Below are positions 26,145 through 34,805 of a DNA stretch of 64,000 nt, one piece after another. Under the pieces are notes generated by a model. That model was not told the DNA's origin and did no database searches. It was given only the letters and a program-made list of their open reading frames with translations. Origin of the DNA: SP5GCR1 sp965199685 (GTDB taxonomy: Bacteria; Pseudomonadota; Gammaproteobacteria; Poriferisulfidales; Oxydemutatoraceae). The stretch lies in NCBI GenBank assembly GCA_965199685.1, contig OZ241323.1, positions 1,736,001 to 1,800,000 on the forward strand, written 5' to 3'. The translations under genes and the position numbers were made by a program. Within the stretch, counting starts at the first letter, position 1, and each line of letters starts with the position of its first letter.

Positions 26145-26900
26145 TTAGGTTCTCACTCCCAAAACGATGCCTTTTTGGCGGAAGTCGTGAAAAACTTGGG
26201 GGGCATTTTCTAAAGCCGCCTCTAAATCATTAGGACAATGTTGCTTGGCAACAGCACTAACGGCATCTCGCCCGCTAGTGTCGGGGTGTTCGGATAAATA
26301 ATCCAATAAAAGCACCGTCATGGCATTTAACAGCATATAGTGAACTTTATGGTCGGAATCTCGGCAAATCGCCAGCCGGTATATCTCAGAACCACGCTCA
26401 ACAGGTCTGTAGTCAGGGCTGATACGATGCACCGGCCATTGATAATCGTGCCATTGAGCCAACGGCGACAATACTGGTTGCCCTTCCATTAAATTGCCAT
26501 TTGCATCTACCATAGATAGGTCGCCGACATCTTCGGCAAATGTCACCACGATTTCCACATGTTCATAATGCGCTAATTCGTATAGGTATGGAGGGTCGCA
26601 TTGGCGCGGCGTATGCTCCTTTTCCAAATAAAGAAGAAACTCCTTAGCAATCTCCATGAAATAAGGCGAATGGCATTGATGATGCGCATAAAAAGCACGC
26701 GCTAATGTGTTCCAATCATCCTCCTTGTAAAGACTCTTCAATACTGGGAAACCGCGAGAGATAAAACCTGATATATTTTTGAAGAATAACTGCCTATAGA
26801 TGTCTAGGCGACGATCTTCCAACCCTTCGGGAGGAGGATGATGTTTCGGGTCTCGCAAATGATTCGCCAGTTGGCGTTGCACTTGCTTAAAATCAACCAT
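26145..26900 (-). CDS. DUF2063 protein, HvfC/BufC-type partner
   Basis: A 251-residue protein with the DUF2063 N-terminal domain (DIYRQLFFKNISGFISRGFPVLK ... AHHQCHSPYFMEIAKEFLLYL) and a C-terminal region resembling a RiPP-recognition-like fold. Proteins of this type work with DUF692 oxygenases to convert cysteines of a precursor peptide (bufferin/oxazolin pathway). The DUF692 gene lies upstream on the same strand, but 520 bases of repeats now separate them. Just before the ATG an open frame (QRAPNPPIPMLDPCTISTTW) ends over the start codon and may be the displaced tail of the DUF692 gene. Confidence 0.82.
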   Translation of the reverse strand: MVDFKQVQRQLANHLRDPKHHPPPEGLEDRRLDIYRQLFFKNISGFISRGFPVLKSLYKEDDWNTLARAFYAHHQCHSPYFMEIAKEFLLYLEKEHTPRQCDPPYLYELAHYEHVEIVVTFAEDVGDLSMVDANGNLMEGQPVLSPLAQWHDYQWPVHRISPDYRPVERGSEIYRLAICRDSDHKVHYMLLNAMTVLLLDYLSEHPDTSGRDAVSAVAKQHCPNDLEAALENAPQVFHDFRQKGIVLGVRT

Positions 26901-26979
26901 CGTTAGCCCAAGTGGTTGAGATAGTACAAGGATCCAACATGGGTATGGGCGGATTGGGCGCGCGTTGTGCAGACATGTC

Positions 26980-27408
26980 GGGCTGTTGAAAATGTACTGT
27001 CATGCACCGTAAGGGAGGGCTAACATGCCCTCCCGAACGCGACATGTTCGCACAAATAATCCATTCGGGGTTGTTGAAAATGTACTGTCATGCACCGTAA
27101 GGGAGGGCTAACATGCCCTCCCATAACGCGACGCGCCTGTACAAACGAAATCGTACACCATTCAATTTATGGGAACCAAAACCATGTGGCGCAAGCGGTT
27201 CTGTTCGTTCAGAACGGTACTTTAGGGAGGGCATATTGAATCGCCGATTGAACCAGTAGGTCAATCGGCGTGACGTTGTGCAGAACTCTAAGGTGTTGGG
27301 CAGCGTATTCATCGCAAAATGCAATACCCTCCCCTACAGGTGGTTACCATAAATTTAATGGCGCAAGCGGTTACGTTTGAGCGATGACAATACTTTTTCA
27401 ACAGCTCC
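26980..27408. mobile_element. Nested miniature elements between DUF692 and DUF2063 genes
   Basis: Left end GGGCTGTTGAAAATGTACTG (26980), right end TACTTTTTCAACAGCTCC (27391-27408). A second left-type end plus hairpin is repeated inside from 27067 (GGGGTTGTTGAAAATGTACT). The AGGGAGGGC/GCCCTCCC hairpin therefore occurs twice (27010, 27099), and a truncated third meets the CGCCGATTGAACC hairpin at 27240. The interval 26901-27420 contains no gene. The last residues of DUF692 (GNHS) are encoded by repeat-like sequence at its right edge. Confidence 0.75.
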
Positions 27409-27420
27409 ACATGCCCTCCC

Positions 27421-28251
27421 CTACGAGTGGTTTCCATGTTGTATTGTGCGAATACGTGCGACTTCCGAAAGCAGACCGTCAAATCCGGAAAAATTGAAAT
27501 CACGCTCTAGCAAGGTAGGGATAACACCAAACAGCTTATATGTCTCGCCCAATAGGCTCCAAACGTTCTCTATAACATCGGCACCGTGCGTATCAACGAT
27601 CAGATCAGGGGCTTCGTTATAATGTCCGGCAATATGGCAATAAGCAATACGCTCGGCAGGTAGCTCTTTGATATATTGCTTTGGGTCAAATCCAAAATTG
27701 ACTGAGTTAACATAAACGTTATTGACATCCAACAATAATTGACAATCGGCTCTCTCCAGTACCCGATTAATAAAATCAGTCTCGCCCATCGTCTTAGCGG
27801 GTGTTATATAAGCGGAGACATTTTCTATTGCGATGCGCCGCCCGAGAAAATCCTGAACCTCGCAGATGCGATCGGCAACATAATCGGCTGCCTCAGGAGT
27901 AAACGGGATAGGCATCAAATCATAGAGATGCCCACCTTCGGAACAATAACTCAAATGCTCGCTATAACAGCGCACCGAATATTGCTTTATGAAGTCCTTA
28001 ACTTGTCCGAGAAACTTTCTATCAAGCGGGTCGGGGCTACCTAGAGAAAGCGACAACCCATGACAAACCAGAGGATACCGCTCAACTAAATACTCAAATT
28101 CCTCCCTAATCCGCCCACCTATACCGATCCAGTTTTCCGGTGCAGTCTCAAGAAAATCAATCGCTCTAGTATCACTGTCCTTGATTTTCTTAATGAGACT
28201 CCTACGCAATCCCAGCCCGGCACCAGAAACCGAATACGAAGCGACTTCCAT
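27421..28251 (-). CDS. DUF692 multinuclear iron oxygenase (HvfB/BufB/MbnB family)
   Basis: A 276-residue TIM-barrel protein of the MNIO family, which oxidises cysteines in precursor peptides to metal-binding groups. Family landmarks are present: GAGLGLRRSL, FLETAPENWIGIGG, VCHGLSLSLGSPDPLD, YSEHLSY, RIAIENVSAY, LLLDVNNVYVNS, HIAGHY and DTHG. The core is complete, but the extreme C-terminus (HGNHS) derives from an adjacent repeat. The gene follows a DoxX gene by 3 bases. No DUF2282 or other Cys-rich precursor gene is visible nearby. Confidence 0.9.
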   Translation of the reverse strand: MEVASYSVSGAGLGLRRSLIKKIKDSDTRAIDFLETAPENWIGIGGRIREEFEYLVERYPLVCHGLSLSLGSPDPLDRKFLGQVKDFIKQYSVRCYSEHLSYCSEGGHLYDLMPIPFTPEAADYVADRICEVQDFLGRRIAIENVSAYITPAKTMGETDFINRVLERADCQLLLDVNNVYVNSVNFGFDPKQYIKELPAERIAYCHIAGHYNEAPDLIVDTHGADVIENVWSLLGETYKLFGVIPTLLERDFNFSGFDGLLSEVARIRTIQHGNHS

Positions 28252-28254
28252 TTT

Positions 28255-28701
28255 TTATTTACGCATGCGCGCAATAATATAATCAATGCTCAGCTTTCCT
28301 GCACCATTGAAAAATAAAACCAGCAATATAATCAAATAAATCAGCGGTAACTTAAAGCCATTATCGCAGACGTTATAACCGAAGCCTGCGTGCACACTGT
28401 ACCAAGCGACTATATCCAATATGATTAAGGTAAAAACCCAAAAACGCGTAGCCAAACCAATGGCTATAGCTATCGCCCCCAAGACCTCTGCCCATGTTGC
28501 CATAAACCAACTGATGTTAGTAGGTATCATATTAAACGGAAACGGAAAATCATCAACAATGTTGTCAAACCAATTGCTCCCGCTCAATTTATTTAGGCCT
28601 GCTTCCCCAAACTCCCACGCAATAAACAGGCGTAGTAGTAACATCGAGAGGTAATCACCGATAACGGAAAGTCTTGCATATAAATTATCTATAGCATTCA
28701 T
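28255..28701 (-). CDS. DoxX-like membrane protein (HvfX type)
   Basis: A 148-residue protein with about four membrane helices (LLRLFIAWEFGEAGLNKL, FMATWAEVLGAIAIAIGL, FWVFTLIILDIVAWYS, LPLIYLIILLVLFFNG), matching DoxX. Members often accompany DUF692/DUF2063 pairs in bufferin or Hvf operons. Here it is the first gene of the operon, a place commonly taken by the precursor. Its exact activity in those operons is not established. Confidence 0.8.
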   Translation of the reverse strand: MNAIDNLYARLSVIGDYLSMLLLRLFIAWEFGEAGLNKLSGSNWFDNIVDDFPFPFNMIPTNISWFMATWAEVLGAIAIAIGLATRFWVFTLIILDIVAWYSVHAGFGYNVCDNGFKLPLIYLIILLVLFFNGAGKLSIDYIIARMRK

Positions 28702-28822
28702 AATCTACTCCCTTAAGGTTGTGAAAATCGTTGCATGATATTATCCCACATTTTAAGCATATCGCGTTTATATGAGATAAATAGTATAAAATAGTAGCAA
28801 TAACCCCCAAGTATTGAAAAAA

Positions 28823-29587
28823 ATGTTGCTAGCCGAAGCATATCTACGAGTTAAGAACCGCCATATTCTGTACGATTATCAATTCCCGATAACTGCCGAG
28901 TGGTTTGACCGCAAAAAATTATCACGGATAGCCGAGCTTTCTGGTGAGAGCGAAGGCGGTCGCACCAAATCAATTTTCTTTAAGATAAACGGACAAGAAT
29001 ATATGCTCAAGCATTATCATCGCGGTGGAATGGCAACACGCTGGCTCAAAGATCGTTATCTATATAGAGGATATCGTGAAGTCTATGTATTTAGAGAATG
29101 GCGATTACTTCACCAAATGCAACGATGGCATTTACCAGTGCCTACGCCGTGTGCAGCTTCTTACATTCCTAAGTTAATGCTCTATACCGCAGATATGATT
29201 TTCGGTAGTTGCCGACCGGCTAGGCCTCTGTCATCTTTGTTGTGCGAACAAGATATTGAAGAGAAGCATTGGCGGCTAATTGGCAAAACGATCCGCCGCT
29301 TTCACAATAAAAATGTTTTTCATGCCGACTTGAATGCCCATAACATTTTGTTATTAGCTGAGAAAGACCAGGTGTTTTTGGTGGATTTTGACCGTGGCTT
29401 TATATGTGAAAAAAGGAATGCTTGGCAGCAAGCTAACCTCAACCGCCTAAAACGTTCATTCAAAAAGCTACATAAAAAGCATGGCGATAGTTTCCACTAT
29501 AGCAAGGATAATTTTTTAGCTTTGGTAGATGGATACCACGACAACGCTTATTCGCCTAAATTCCCTCGCATCAACAGTGGTGGTTGA
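28823..29587 (+). CDS. kdkA: 3-deoxy-D-manno-octulosonic acid kinase
   Basis: KdkA phosphorylates the single Kdo residue on lipid A in species with a monofunctional WaaA. The protein kinase-like fold shows FFKINGQEYMLKHYHRGG at the nucleotide lysine, the catalytic loop FHADLNAHNILL and the metal-binding DFDRG. The ATG at 28823 is chosen; a TTG nine bases upstream is an alternative. The 3' end overlaps the convergent waaA by 40 bases. The neighbouring waaA supports the assignment. Confidence 0.92.
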   Translation: MLLAEAYLRVKNRHILYDYQFPITAEWFDRKKLSRIAELSGESEGGRTKSIFFKINGQEYMLKHYHRGGMATRWLKDRYLYRGYREVYVFREWRLLHQMQRWHLPVPTPCAASYIPKLMLYTADMIFGSCRPARPLSSLLCEQDIEEKHWRLIGKTIRRFHNKNVFHADLNAHNILLLAEKDQVFLVDFDRGFICEKRNAWQQANLNRLKRSFKKLHKKHGDSFHYSKDNFLALVDGYHDNAYSPKFPRINSGG

Positions 29588-30810
29588 AAATCCAATGCCT
29601 CTAATTCTGCCATATAACGTTGGGCAATATCCGCATATCTGCTTAAATAATTCTTCGCCGCTTCGGCATTTTTCTGGTAATAATCAGGTTGTTTGATAAC
29701 GTTTCCAAAAATATCCGCTAAGGCTTGTGCGTCGTCTATGATGATAAGCCCACCCATCTCATTCAGTGCTTGCGCTTCTTCGATTATGTTGTCCAAATAA
29801 AAACCAGTAACTTGAGGCGTGCCGAGCATAGCCGCTTCTAATATGTTATGTCCGCCTTTATTAACCAATGACCCTCCTAAGAAAACCAAGCAGGCGTGTT
29901 TTATCAGTTGAGGTAGTTGCCCTATTCGGTTGTATAAGATGACATCGCCGTCGCTGACTGTCGTATTGGGGCGATAATAGTTTGCGCGAATATGGTTGCT
30001 TTGCAAAGCATTTAGTATTTTCTCCGTTCTTTCAGGATGGCGCGGCGCAATCACCAGCACACAGTCTCTCTCTTCTATTTGTTGCCATACTCTGGCAATT
30101 TGTAATTCTTCGTCGTCGTGGGTAGAGGCAGCAAGGATATAAGGCCGGTTAATCAAATCCGATAACTGTTCATCAAAGCTCGCTGCGTATTTAAGGTTGC
30201 CCAATGTTTTTATTTTCCACGGCGGTGCGCCCACTTTTATATAAGTTTCTCTATCGCGTTCGGATTTTGCGTAGATTGCTTTTAAGGACTCCAAGCTCTG
30301 CTCATAATAACGACGTACCCACACATTGGCATTCGCAGTGCGCTTTGACAGGCGGGCATTGATGATCACGGTCGGGATATGACGCTCGGCACAACCATGG
30401 AACAGATTAAACCAGACTTCGGTTTCCATGATGAGTGCCGCACGCGGACGAAGTGTCTTCAAAAAACGTTTCACTAGGAATATGTAATCTAACGGCAAGT
30501 AGCAATGTTGCATACGGTGTCGGGCTTTGGACCTAAATACTCGGGCGGAACTAATCGTGTTCGTTGATACGAGTATACGATCCTCAGGATACTTAGCAAT
30601 CCATTGTTCAAGAAAAAGCAATGCGGTGTTAAGCTCTCCGACTGATGCGCAATGTATCCATAATGGTCGCTCGCGCAAAGTGGGTAGACACATACCGAAA
30701 CGTTGCAATATATAACGGACGCTACGATATCTAATCCCTACGATAACCGTGTAAAGCAATAATAGCGGAAACACCGCCCACAATAAAAGCCGATAAACTA
30801 CGGCAATCAT
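29548..30810 (-). CDS. waaA: Kdo transferase
   Basis: WaaA (KdtA) adds Kdo to lipid IVA at the inner membrane. The 420-residue product has an N-terminal membrane anchor (LLLWAVFPLLLLYTVIVG), then WIHCASVGELN, VIINARLSKRT, AASTHDDEE, VIAPRHPER and FLGGSLVNKGGHNILEAA, all hallmarks of the GT30 family. The presence of kdkA next door implies it adds one Kdo. The genes converge and overlap by 40 bases at their 3' ends. Confidence 0.95.
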   Translation of the reverse strand: MIAVVYRLLLWAVFPLLLLYTVIVGIRYRSVRYILQRFGMCLPTLRERPLWIHCASVGELNTALLFLEQWIAKYPEDRILVSTNTISSARVFRSKARHRMQHCYLPLDYIFLVKRFLKTLRPRAALIMETEVWFNLFHGCAERHIPTVIINARLSKRTANANVWVRRYYEQSLESLKAIYAKSERDRETYIKVGAPPWKIKTLGNLKYAASFDEQLSDLINRPYILAASTHDDEELQIARVWQQIEERDCVLVIAPRHPERTEKILNALQSNHIRANYYRPNTTVSDGDVILYNRIGQLPQLIKHACLVFLGGSLVNKGGHNILEAAMLGTPQVTGFYLDNIIEEAQALNEMGGLIIIDDAQALADIFGNVIKQPDYYQKNAEAAKNYLSRYADIAQRYMAELEALDFQPPLLMRGNLGE

Positions 30811-30837
30811 TCAGCTATGATTTGTCGCCTGCCAGCT

Positions 30838-32229
30838 TTAGCGTAGCCATTGATCGATTTGTTGTATATCTCTCTCAGAAAGTATGCCTGCCATCCTTTT
30901 TAGGCTGATTATGTCAACGATGTAGCGATGGCGCGCCATGAGGTAATCGCGTTTCGCCGCAAATAAATCTTCTACCGCAAGCAACACATCTACCGAAGAA
31001 CGGGTGCCGACTCTAAAACCGATTTCGTTGGACTCATAAGCACTTTGTGCCGAGTCAACAGCTCTCCTCAACGCCTGCGTCCTGCTGATGCTCGCTAGCA
31101 CGTTCAAATACGACTCTTGTGCTCGTTGTTTGACAGTGCGATGCGTCTCTTCCAACTGCTTCTGGCTTTCTAGTGCAAACTGTGCGGCTCGTCTCACTCT
31201 ATAGTAGGTCTCACCACCTGCAAACAATGGGATTTGCAGTTCTATTCCTAACTCAGTGTCTCTTATCGTGCTTTCACCACCCGGTGGTCTATCTCCTAAC
31301 CTTTCACGCTCGTTACGACGCACAAATGCACCCAACGTAGGGTAATGGTCGGCACGCTGACGTTTAACTTCATCGTTAGCGATATTGACAGTCAGCTTTT
31401 CAGCAAGTAGCTGCGGATTTTGCTCGCTTGAGGTTTTGATCCAAGCGTCTATGTTTTGAGGTTCGGGATATACAATTGGTGCGTCTTCCGATAAGACTTT
31501 CAGCATAGGGATATTTTCGTTGACGATGATTTGCAACTTAGACAGATTAACCGATAGTTCGGTCTCGTTCAATATTTCATCGGCAATGGTAAGATCAAAA
31601 GAGGCTTCGGCTTCTTTAACATCAGTTATTGTTGCAAGCCCAACCTCAAAGCGATCGCGCGCTTGCTCTAGCTGTCGTTCTACTGCCTCTTTCTGCGCCC
31701 GCGTAAAGTCTAACCGTGTTTTCGAATCTAATACCATAAAATATGCGCCAACAACACGCTCGAGCAAATCATGTTCTGCCGATTGCAATTCAAACTGTGC
31801 GCGCTGCGCCATAGAACGGGACTGAGCTAGTTCAACATAGTGCCTTCTGTTGAATATGGACTGCTCAAGTGATAATGTCATATTCCGTGCTTGAAAATGA
31901 TTAGTAGTTTGATCACTTGAGGGACCTCTTTGATCATCTGGGTTAAAACCACGAATCTTTTGATCGTTGATTTTCGTACGATTTGCCCTAAATGAAATTT
32001 GCGGTAATAACTGAGCGCGACTGATCGATGGCTCTAGAAGATTTGCCTCATGATTAGCCAGACTCGCCTGATAACGCATGTCGTTTTTTGTTGCCATTTG
32101 GTATAACTCCAAAAGACTGCGTCTCTCGGAAGCATCCACGGTTTCGGGTTGATCAAAGCTCTGCGCATCGGCAACGGTAGCTAAACAAAAAACCGCAAGG
32201 AGTAAACCAACCAAATAGGACTTAAACAT
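30838..32229 (-). CDS. TolC-family outer-membrane efflux channel
   Basis: A 463-residue outer-membrane protein with a signal peptide (FKSYLVGLLLAVFCLATVADA) and two structural repeats of the OEP domain, including LARDRFEVGLATITDV-type (QARDRFEVGLATITDVKEAE) and ESNEIGFRVGTRSSVDVLLA. It provides the exit duct for type I secretion or RND/ABC efflux. The closest type is TolC. It follows rhodanese and precedes waaA, the standard order in many gammaproteobacteria. Confidence 0.9.
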   Translation of the reverse strand: MFKSYLVGLLLAVFCLATVADAQSFDQPETVDASERRSLLELYQMATKNDMRYQASLANHEANLLEPSISRAQLLPQISFRANRTKINDQKIRGFNPDDQRGPSSDQTTNHFQARNMTLSLEQSIFNRRHYVELAQSRSMAQRAQFELQSAEHDLLERVVGAYFMVLDSKTRLDFTRAQKEAVERQLEQARDRFEVGLATITDVKEAEASFDLTIADEILNETELSVNLSKLQIIVNENIPMLKVLSEDAPIVYPEPQNIDAWIKTSSEQNPQLLAEKLTVNIANDEVKRQRADHYPTLGAFVRRNERERLGDRPPGGESTIRDTELGIELQIPLFAGGETYYRVRRAAQFALESQKQLEETHRTVKQRAQESYLNVLASISRTQALRRAVDSAQSAYESNEIGFRVGTRSSVDVLLAVEDLFAAKRDYLMARHRYIVDIISLKRMAGILSERDIQQIDQWLR

Positions 32230-32242
32230 AATTGGTAAATCC

Positions 32243-32566
32243 TTAATCGTAAGTCGGCATGCTAGGGTCTACATCTTTAGCCCACGCATCTATGCCACCT
32301 TTTAGGTTGATTACTTTTTTGAATCCATGTTTCTCCAGATATATTCCTGCCGCACGACTGCGTATGCCGTGATGACAAACGACCACTATTTCGGAGTCTC
32401 GATTCAATTTGTCAAGCTGTTCCGGTAACTCCGGCATTGGTATCAACTCGGAATCGGGAAAATGCACGATATCGTATTCCCACTGCTCGCGTACATCTAT
32501 CCATATGGGCGGATCGTTTGTTTCGCCCATATAGGTTTTTAGTTCCTTAGGATTTAGTTCGTTCAT
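32243..32566 (-). CDS. Single-domain rhodanese
   Basis: A 107-residue rhodanese-fold protein with WIDVREQWEYDIVHFPDS and the active-site loop VVCHHGIRSRAAG, with the catalytic cysteine in the C-x5-R/S loop. It probably transfers sulfane sulfur; the physiological acceptor is unknown. It is 13 bases upstream of the tolC-like gene and probably co-transcribed. Confidence 0.9.
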   Translation of the reverse strand: MNELNPKELKTYMGETNDPPIWIDVREQWEYDIVHFPDSELIPMPELPEQLDKLNRDSEIVVVCHHGIRSRAAGIYLEKHGFKKVINLKGGIDAWAKDVDPSMPTYD

Positions 32567-32720
32567 AAATTAAAAAATTATATTTTATACTTAGTAAAGA
32601 ATGAAGCCTTGTATTGTACTACGGAATTATTCAAACATAGAACCACCAATTGACCTACTGGCTCAATCGGCGGCTCTATTCTGCTCTTATAGCTTGCACA
32701 TAGATAGGCATTAGGTAATA
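32567..32720. repeat. Repeat fragment in the thiC 5' region
   Basis: TAGAACCACCAATTGACCTA ... CAATCGGCGGCTCTATTCTG (32639-32685) is a copy of the dispersed hairpin. No TPP riboswitch signature (CUGAGA with a downstream ACCUGA) is visible. AGGTAATA (32711) is the thiC ribosome binding site. Confidence 0.7.
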
Positions 32721-34586
32721 ATGGAAAACATGATGAGCGATACAACTGAGCAATTTGAAAAAATAAGTCTACCCCAAGCACTAAAGCACGAAGCCTCACA
32801 CAAAATCTATGTGACTGGTTCGCGATCGGATTTGCGAGTTGGGATGAGAGAGGTTATACAAAGCGACACGCCGAGTGAGAACGGTCCTATTGCCAATCCT
32901 CCGATCCCGTTATACGATACCGCAGGTCCTTATACTGATGACTCGGTAGAGATTGATCTACAACAGGGGTTGGCAGAGAAACGTCGTTTGTGGATAGACG
33001 AGCGTGCCGATTGCAAAATAACCCCACCGCAAGATCGCAATAAAACATTGACAACTGGTAATGGGCACTTTGTTCGTTCGCGTCGCATCCTAAAAGGAGG
33101 TTGCGTGACCCAAATGCATTATGCACGACAAGGCATCATCACCCCTGAGATGGAATATGTTGCGCTACGAGAAGATAACCGCTTGAGTGAAATCAAAAAA
33201 GATCCGAGTTATGCCGATTTATTATGCCAACATAAAGGCATGCGCTTTGGGGCTGAAATCCCCGACACAATAACACCCGAATTTGTGCGCAACGAAATTG
33301 CCGAAGGACGGGCGATTATGCCATCCAATATCAATCACCCGGAACTCGAACCGATGATTATCGGTCGCAATTTTTTGGTTAAGGTCAATGCCAATATAGG
33401 TAACTCTGCGGTGCGCTCTTCTATCGCTGACGAAGTTGAAAAAATGGTTTGGGCGGTGCGTTGGGGGGCAGATACCATTATGGATCTTTCTACCGGCAAA
33501 GATATACACGAAACACGGGAATGGATTATACGCAACTCGCCGGTGCCGGTCGGCACCGTGCCGATCTATCAGGCTCTAGAAAAGGTGGACGGCAAAGCTG
33601 AAGATTTAAGCTGGGAGGTTTACAGGGATACGCTGATAGAACAAGCTCAGCAAGGTGTTGATTATTTCACAATACACGCCGGCGTATTACTACGTTATAT
33701 TCCTTTGACTGCTGAACGCGTCACCGGCATCGTCTCCAGAGGCGGATCAATTATGGCAAAATGGTGTCTATCGCATCACCGCGAGAATTTCCTGTATACG
33801 CACTTTGAAGACATATGCGAGATTATGAAACAATACGATGTGTCTTTTTCGCTTGGTGATGGTTTGCGACCCGGCAGTATTGCCGATGCCAACGACGAAG
33901 CACAGTTCGCCGAGTTGCAAACACTCGGAGAGTTGACCCGCATCGCTTGGCAGCACGATGTGCAGACCATGATAGAAGGGCCTGGACACATACCAATGCA
34001 CCTGATAAAAGAAAACGTAGACAAGGAATTACGCGACTGCATGGAGGCACCGTTCTACACTCTGGGACCGTTGGTAACCGATATTGCACCGGCGTATGAC
34101 CACATCACTTCAGCAATTGGTGCAGGAATGATCGGGTGGTACGGTACTGCGATGCTGTGCTATGTGACACCCAAAGAACACTTGGGCTTACCCGACCGAG
34201 AAGATGTACGCGACGGCTTGGTTGCTTATAAGATTGCCGCACATGCAGCGGATCTGGCAAAAGGACATCCGGGCGCACAACTACGCGACAATGCACTGTC
34301 CAAAGCGCGTTTTGAATTTCGTTGGCAAGACCAGTTTAATCTCAGCCTAGACCCTGAACGAGCTAGAGAATACCACGACCAAAGCCTGCCACAAGAAGCT
34401 GCCAAACGTGCCCACTTTTGTTCTATGTGCGGACCACGCTTTTGCTCAATGAAAATTACCCAAGATGTGCGCGCTTATGCGGCGAAGATTGGCAAGTCGG
34501 ACATAAAGGTGGCAGTGCAAACCGGCTTACAAGAAAAAGCAAGCGAGTTTCGAGATAGCAACGCGGAAGTCTACCGCAAACTATAG
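32721..34586 (+). CDS. thiC: Phosphomethylpyrimidine synthase
   Basis: ThiC is the radical-SAM enzyme that converts aminoimidazole ribotide to the thiamine pyrimidine. The 621-residue product has the N-terminal ThiC domain, the barrel (GNSAVRSSIADEVEKM, RWGADTIMDLSTG, SRGGSIMAKWCLSHH, EGPGHIPMH) and the C-terminal iron-sulfur motif CSMCGPRFCSM (C-x2-C-x4-C). It is full length. Its 5' region is occupied by a dispersed repeat and lacks a recognisable TPP riboswitch. Confidence 0.97.
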   Translation: MENMMSDTTEQFEKISLPQALKHEASHKIYVTGSRSDLRVGMREVIQSDTPSENGPIANPPIPLYDTAGPYTDDSVEIDLQQGLAEKRRLWIDERADCKITPPQDRNKTLTTGNGHFVRSRRILKGGCVTQMHYARQGIITPEMEYVALREDNRLSEIKKDPSYADLLCQHKGMRFGAEIPDTITPEFVRNEIAEGRAIMPSNINHPELEPMIIGRNFLVKVNANIGNSAVRSSIADEVEKMVWAVRWGADTIMDLSTGKDIHETREWIIRNSPVPVGTVPIYQALEKVDGKAEDLSWEVYRDTLIEQAQQGVDYFTIHAGVLLRYIPLTAERVTGIVSRGGSIMAKWCLSHHRENFLYTHFEDICEIMKQYDVSFSLGDGLRPGSIADANDEAQFAELQTLGELTRIAWQHDVQTMIEGPGHIPMHLIKENVDKELRDCMEAPFYTLGPLVTDIAPAYDHITSAIGAGMIGWYGTAMLCYVTPKEHLGLPDREDVRDGLVAYKIAAHAADLAKGHPGAQLRDNALSKARFEFRWQDQFNLSLDPERAREYHDQSLPQEAAKRAHFCSMCGPRFCSMKITQDVRAYAAKIGKSDIKVAVQTGLQEKASEFRDSNAEVYRKL

Positions 34587-34589
34587 ACA

Positions 34590-34785
34590 GAACCACCGAG
34601 TAAACCGTAGGGGAGGGCTAACATGCCCTCCCTAAACGCGACGTACTTGCACGATTTATACATTCATCCATCAAATTTATGCAAACCATAATCTTGTGGC
34701 GCATAGCGATTGTAGTGGTACAGAACGGTACTTTAGGGCGGATATATAAATCCGCCCCTACGGTGCATGAAATAATTTTCTAACA
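34590..34785. repeat. Composite dispersed repeat between thiC and the TonB receptor
   Basis: The hairpin AGGGAGGGCTAACATGCCCT type (34607-34630) is followed by the ACGCGACG...CAAACCATAATCTTGTGGCG module and a second hairpin GGGCGGATATATAAATCCGCCC (34737). It is a reordered version of the element at 21605. No gene and no cobalamin riboswitch were seen. Confidence 0.7.
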
Positions 34786-34805
34786 CCACACTTTTTGAGA
34801 ATGAT

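Noticed and set aside
32567..32720. TPP riboswitch before thiC
   Set aside because: No CUGAGA/ACCUGA-type conserved segments are visible; the region holds a dispersed repeat.
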